Shown: in pieces, positions 61,649 through 64,000 of the stretch
Numbering within the stretch: the stretch's first letter is position 1
Layout: every line of letters begins with the position of its first letter
Source: Peterkaempfera podocarpi
GTDB taxonomy: Bacteria; Actinomycetota; Actinomycetes; Streptomycetales; Streptomycetaceae
Length of the DNA: 64,000 nucleotides
NCBI RefSeq assembly: GCF_042466665.1
Contig: NZ_CP162102.1
Span: forward strand, 3,162,001-3,226,000
Direction: 5' to 3'
Made by a program: the position numbers and the translations under genes
The notes under the pieces: model-generated
The model's database searches: none
Seen by the model: only the letters and a program-made list of their open reading frames with translations
Told to the model about the DNA's origin: nothing

Positions 61649-62412
61649 CGTGCGAGGAGAGCGTGTCTCTGGGCGCCTATCTGCTCGGAGCGCTCGACGG
61701 CGGGGAGCGCACCGCGCTCGAACGGCATCTCGCCGGCTGCCCGCGCTGCCGGGAGGAGCTGGTCCAGCTCGCCCCGCTGCCGGGGCTGCTGCGGCACACG
61801 CCGTTCGAGGAGCTGCCGGAGACCGCGGTGGCCGCGGAGGAGGTCCCGCGGGCGGGGGTCGCCACCCGTACCGTGCCCCCGCCGGAGCCGGCCGCGCCGC
61901 CGGGCCCGGGACCTGCCCGGGCGGCCGGACGCGGGGCCTCGCCGCCGTGGGCGGAGATGCCGCCGCCGCAGGCGGTGGTGACTCCGGTCTCGCACCGCCG
62001 GGGAGGCAGGACCGGGCGGCTGCTCACCGCCGCCTCGATGGGGGTGGCTGCCTGCGCCACCGCGGTCGCCCTCGGGGTGACCCATGGCGGCGGCCCGGCC
62101 GCCCAGCCGGTGGCCGCGACCCTGGCCGCGGCCGACTCCACCACCCATGTGGCCGCCACCGCCGGACTGGTGCGCAAGGCCTGGGGCACCCAGGTGGAGC
62201 TGAAGCTGAACGGACTGCCGCAGGACATCCGCTGCTCGATGGTGGTGCACACCCGGGACGGCCGCACCGAGACCGGGGGCACCTGGAGCTCGGGGGAGGC
62301 GTCCACCGCGACGGTACCCGCCGCCACCTCGGCCCGGCCGGAGGACATCAGCAGCATCGACATCATGTCCGACAGCGGCCGGCGGCTGGTGGAGCTGACG
62401 CCGGAGAAGTAA
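61645..62412 (+). CDS. Zinc-binding anti-sigma factor (membrane)
   Basis: The 255-aa partner of the preceding ECF factor. It begins MTCEESVSLGAYLLGALDGG and has the anti-sigma zinc motif HLAGCPRC (HxxxCxxC, His28, Cys32, Cys35) together with Cys3. A Pro-rich cytoplasmic linker leads to one membrane segment (about 125-148, LTAASMGVAACATAVALGV). An extracytoplasmic domain (about 150-255: GTQVELKLNGLPQDIRCSMV) resembles anti-sigma sensor domains. The ATG at 61645-61647 overlaps the sigma stop. The motif HxxxCxxC often responds to redox state, but the signal here is unknown. Confidence 0.9.
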   Translation: MTCEESVSLGAYLLGALDGGERTALERHLAGCPRCREELVQLAPLPGLLRHTPFEELPETAVAAEEVPRAGVATRTVPPPEPAAPPGPGPARAAGRGASPPWAEMPPPQAVVTPVSHRRGGRTGRLLTAASMGVAACATAVALGVTHGGGPAAQPVAATLAAADSTTHVAATAGLVRKAWGTQVELKLNGLPQDIRCSMVVHTRDGRTETGGTWSSGEASTATVPAATSARPEDISSIDIMSDSGRRLVELTPEK

Positions 62413-62469
62413 CGCCCCATGAACCGGGATGGCGAAGCCGTCCCGGTATGTCGCGTTCCGGGTACCCGG

Positions 62470-62499
62470 CCGGGCGCCCCGCCGCAGCGGGGCGCCCGG
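62470..62499 (+). terminator. Hairpin after the anti-sigma gene
   Basis: A 13-bp perfect stem (CCGGGCGCCCCGC and complement) with loop CGCA lies 58 bp past the anti-sigma stop and ahead of the ABC exporter gene. It is followed by AAAAA rather than T, so termination is inferred from stem strength only. Confidence 0.55.
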
Positions 62500-62545
62500 A
62501 AAAACCGGATGAGGTTGTCAGTGGTGAGCCGTACGCTCGCGAACG

Positions 62546-64000
62546 ATGTCCGAGACAGCTTTCACCGCACAGTCCGCCTCCACCACCGCACCGTCCGCGC
62601 CCAAGCGCTCCGCGGTGCGCTCACTGCTGCGCCTGTGGCCGTACGTCCGCCCGGTGCGCTGGTTCCTGGCCGGCTCCACCGCGGCCGCGCTGGTGGCCTC
62701 CTGTGCGGGCCTGCTGGTGCCGCTGGTGCTGCGGCGGATCGTGGACGGGCCGGTCGCCCATCGCGACCCCGGCGCGCTCTGGCCGCTGGCCGGGCTGCTG
62801 CTGGTGCTCGGCCTGGCCGAGGCCGGGCTCTTCGGTGTGCGCCGGGTGCTGATCGCCCGTCCGCTGGCCGGGGTGGAGCGCACCCTGCGCGGCGATCTCT
62901 ACGCCAAGCTGCAGCGGCTGCCGGTCTCCTTCCATGACCGCTGGGCCTCCGGGCAGCTGCTCTCCCGGGCCACCTCGGACCTCTTCACCCTGCGGCTCTT
63001 CCTCGCCTTCCCGCTGGTCTTCCTGATCGTGAACACCGCCACCTTCCTCACCGGGGTGGCGATCATGTTCTCGCTGGACTGGCGGCTGGGGCTGGTGCTG
63101 GTGCTCCCCGCGGCCCCGCTGATCCTGCTCTGCTCCGCCTTCGAGGCCCGCTACAGCGCCGCCGCCCGCCGGGCACAGGACCAGGTCGGCGACCTGGCCA
63201 CGGTGATCGAGGAGTCGGTGCTCGGCATCCGCATCCTCAAGGCCTTCGGCCGCCACCGCACCATGGCGCGGCGGTTCCGCGACCAGGCGGAGCAGCTGCG
63301 CTCCACGGAGCTGCGCAAGGCCCGGCTGCTGGCCGACCTCTGGGCGGTGATCGTGGGCCTGCCGGAGCTGGCGCTGGGTGCCGCACTCTGCCTGGGGTGC
63401 ATCCAGGTCGCCGACGGCAGGCTCACCGCCGGCACCCTGGTGGCCTTCCTCTCCACCGCCCTGGCGCTGCGCTGGCCGGTGGAGTCACTCGGCTGGCTGC
63501 TGGCCTACAGCAATGAGGCGGCGACCGCCTCCGACCGGTTCTTCGAGGTGATGGACACTCCGGAGGCGGAGCAGCCGGCCGCCCCCCGGAGGGACGCGCC
63601 CCCGACTGACGCGCCCAGGCCCACCGCCGCGGCCACCGCGTCCCCCGACGGCGGCATCCGCTTCAGCGGGGTCCGGTTCCGCTACCCCGACGCCCCGGCG
63701 GACTCCCCGGACCTGCTGCGCGGCATCGATCTGCACATCCGGCCCGGCGAGACCATGGCGCTGGTGGGTGCCACCGGCAGCGGCAAGACCACACTCACCG
63801 CGCTCCTCCCCCGGCTCTACGACGCCACCGCGGGCGCGGTCACCCTGGACGGCACCGACATCCGCGACCTGCCCCGGCACCGGCTGCGTGAGCTGGTCGC
63901 GGTCGCCTTCGAGGAGCCCACCCTCTTCTCCGCCTCGGTGCGGGAGAACGTCCTGATGGGCGGTCCCGACGCGGACCGGCAGGCGCTGGACCGGGCGCTG
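62546..64000 (+). CDS. ABC exporter, transmembrane-ATPase half-transporter (partial, runs off right edge)
   Basis: A type I exporter begins at ATG 62546 (MSETAFTAQSASTTAPSAPK). Six membrane helices span about 30-320 (RWFLAGSTAAALVASCAGLL, FLAFPLVFLIVNTATFLTGV, LGLVLVLPAAPLILLCSA). A Pro/Ala-rich linker (about 340-370) leads to the nucleotide-binding domain with Walker A VGATGSGKTTL. The signature motif and Walker B lie beyond the window. Such half-transporters often occur in pairs, so a partner may follow. The substrate is unknown. Confidence 0.92.
   Translation, partial: MSETAFTAQSASTTAPSAPKRSAVRSLLRLWPYVRPVRWFLAGSTAAALVASCAGLLVPLVLRRIVDGPVAHRDPGALWPLAGLLLVLGLAEAGLFGVRRVLIARPLAGVERTLRGDLYAKLQRLPVSFHDRWASGQLLSRATSDLFTLRLFLAFPLVFLIVNTATFLTGVAIMFSLDWRLGLVLVLPAAPLILLCSAFEARYSAAARRAQDQVGDLATVIEESVLGIRILKAFGRHRTMARRFRDQAEQLRSTELRKARLLADLWAVIVGLPELALGAALCLGCIQVADGRLTAGTLVAFLSTALALRWPVESLGWLLAYSNEAATASDRFFEVMDTPEAEQPAAPRRDAPPTDAPRPTAAATASPDGGIRFSGVRFRYPDAPADSPDLLRGIDLHIRPGETMALVGATGSGKTTLTALLPRLYDATAGAVTLDGTDIRDLPRHRLRELVAVAFEEPTLFSASVRENVLMGGPDADRQALDRAL

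Noticed and set aside
62419..62937. Open frame overlapping the ABC exporter start
   Set aside because: Arg/Gly/Ala-rich shadow of the exporter frame, with no domain; the exporter frame has membrane helices and a Walker A motif.

Overview
The window is a piece of actinobacterial chromosome that most resembles Streptomyces or a close relative (Kitasatospora, Streptacidiphilus). Evidence: very high G+C with strong third-position bias, GTG and TTG starts, GGAGG-type ribosome binding sites, the Ile/Leu/Val leader peptide MRTRILVLGERVG ahead of ilvB, multidomain GGDEF/EAL proteins, a LAL-type LuxR regulator, and a 34-bp-arm intergenic palindrome of the kind common in Streptomyces. Gene content and order look like conserved core chromosome. 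There is no prophage, insertion sequence, CRISPR array, rRNA or tRNA.

Layout. 1-12.7 kb (minus strand): branched-chain amino acid and serine synthesis, ilvE (cut by the left edge), leuB, a frameshifted secreted subtilisin-like protease, a 38-aa protein, serA, ilvC, ilvN, ilvB, with a transcription attenuator in front of ilvB. 12.7-20.3 kb: a membrane PAS-GGDEF-EAL protein with a degenerate EAL domain, a 2-hydroxyacid dehydrogenase, a large LuxR regulator broken by a one-base frameshift, and a 62-aa protein. 20.4-24.2 kb: gatC-gatA-(91-aa membrane protein)-gatB for tRNA-dependent amidation. 24.6-33.8 kb: a second GGDEF-EAL protein with an intact EAL domain, ligA, a MetE-like protein, an SDR oxidoreductase, a LOG-family protein, mnmA and a cysteine desulfurase. 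33.9-35.4 kb: an IclR regulator with a likely self-operator, overlapping tail-to-tail with a TRIC-type channel. 35.5-41.8 kb: a five-gene oligopeptide ABC importer operon. 42.4-46.5 kb: a DUF885 protein, two SseB-like proteins and a P-loop protein. 46.7-51.5 kb (plus strand): a tandem glycine riboswitch followed by gcvT, gcvH, glyA and sdaA. 51.7-58.5 kb (minus): a GH5 beta-mannanase with CBM2, an HhH-GPD protein, an anti-sigma-like ATPase, an enoyl-CoA hydratase and two L,D-transpeptidase lipoproteins. 58.7-64 kb (plus): glgX, an ECF sigma/anti-sigma pair and an ABC exporter cut by the right edge.

How the parts connect. serA makes serine; glyA, the glycine cleavage proteins and sdaA interconvert or degrade serine and glycine under a glycine riboswitch. 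Two proteins of the 'enhanced serine sensitivity' (SseB) family sit directly beside that operon. ilvBNC, leuB and ilvE cover valine, leucine and isoleucine synthesis, with ilvB under leader-peptide control. mnmA and the cysteine desulfurase are adjacent and supply sulfur for tRNA thiolation.

No clearly new multi-gene system was found. The most unusual signals are three minus-strand genes whose stop codons lie inside short tandem repeats running into the 3' flank; a palindromic mini-element inserted in frame in sdaA; two apparent single-base frameshifts (protease and LuxR regulator); a contrasting pair of c-di-GMP proteins, one with a possible BldD site; and the SseB pair next to the serine/glycine operon.
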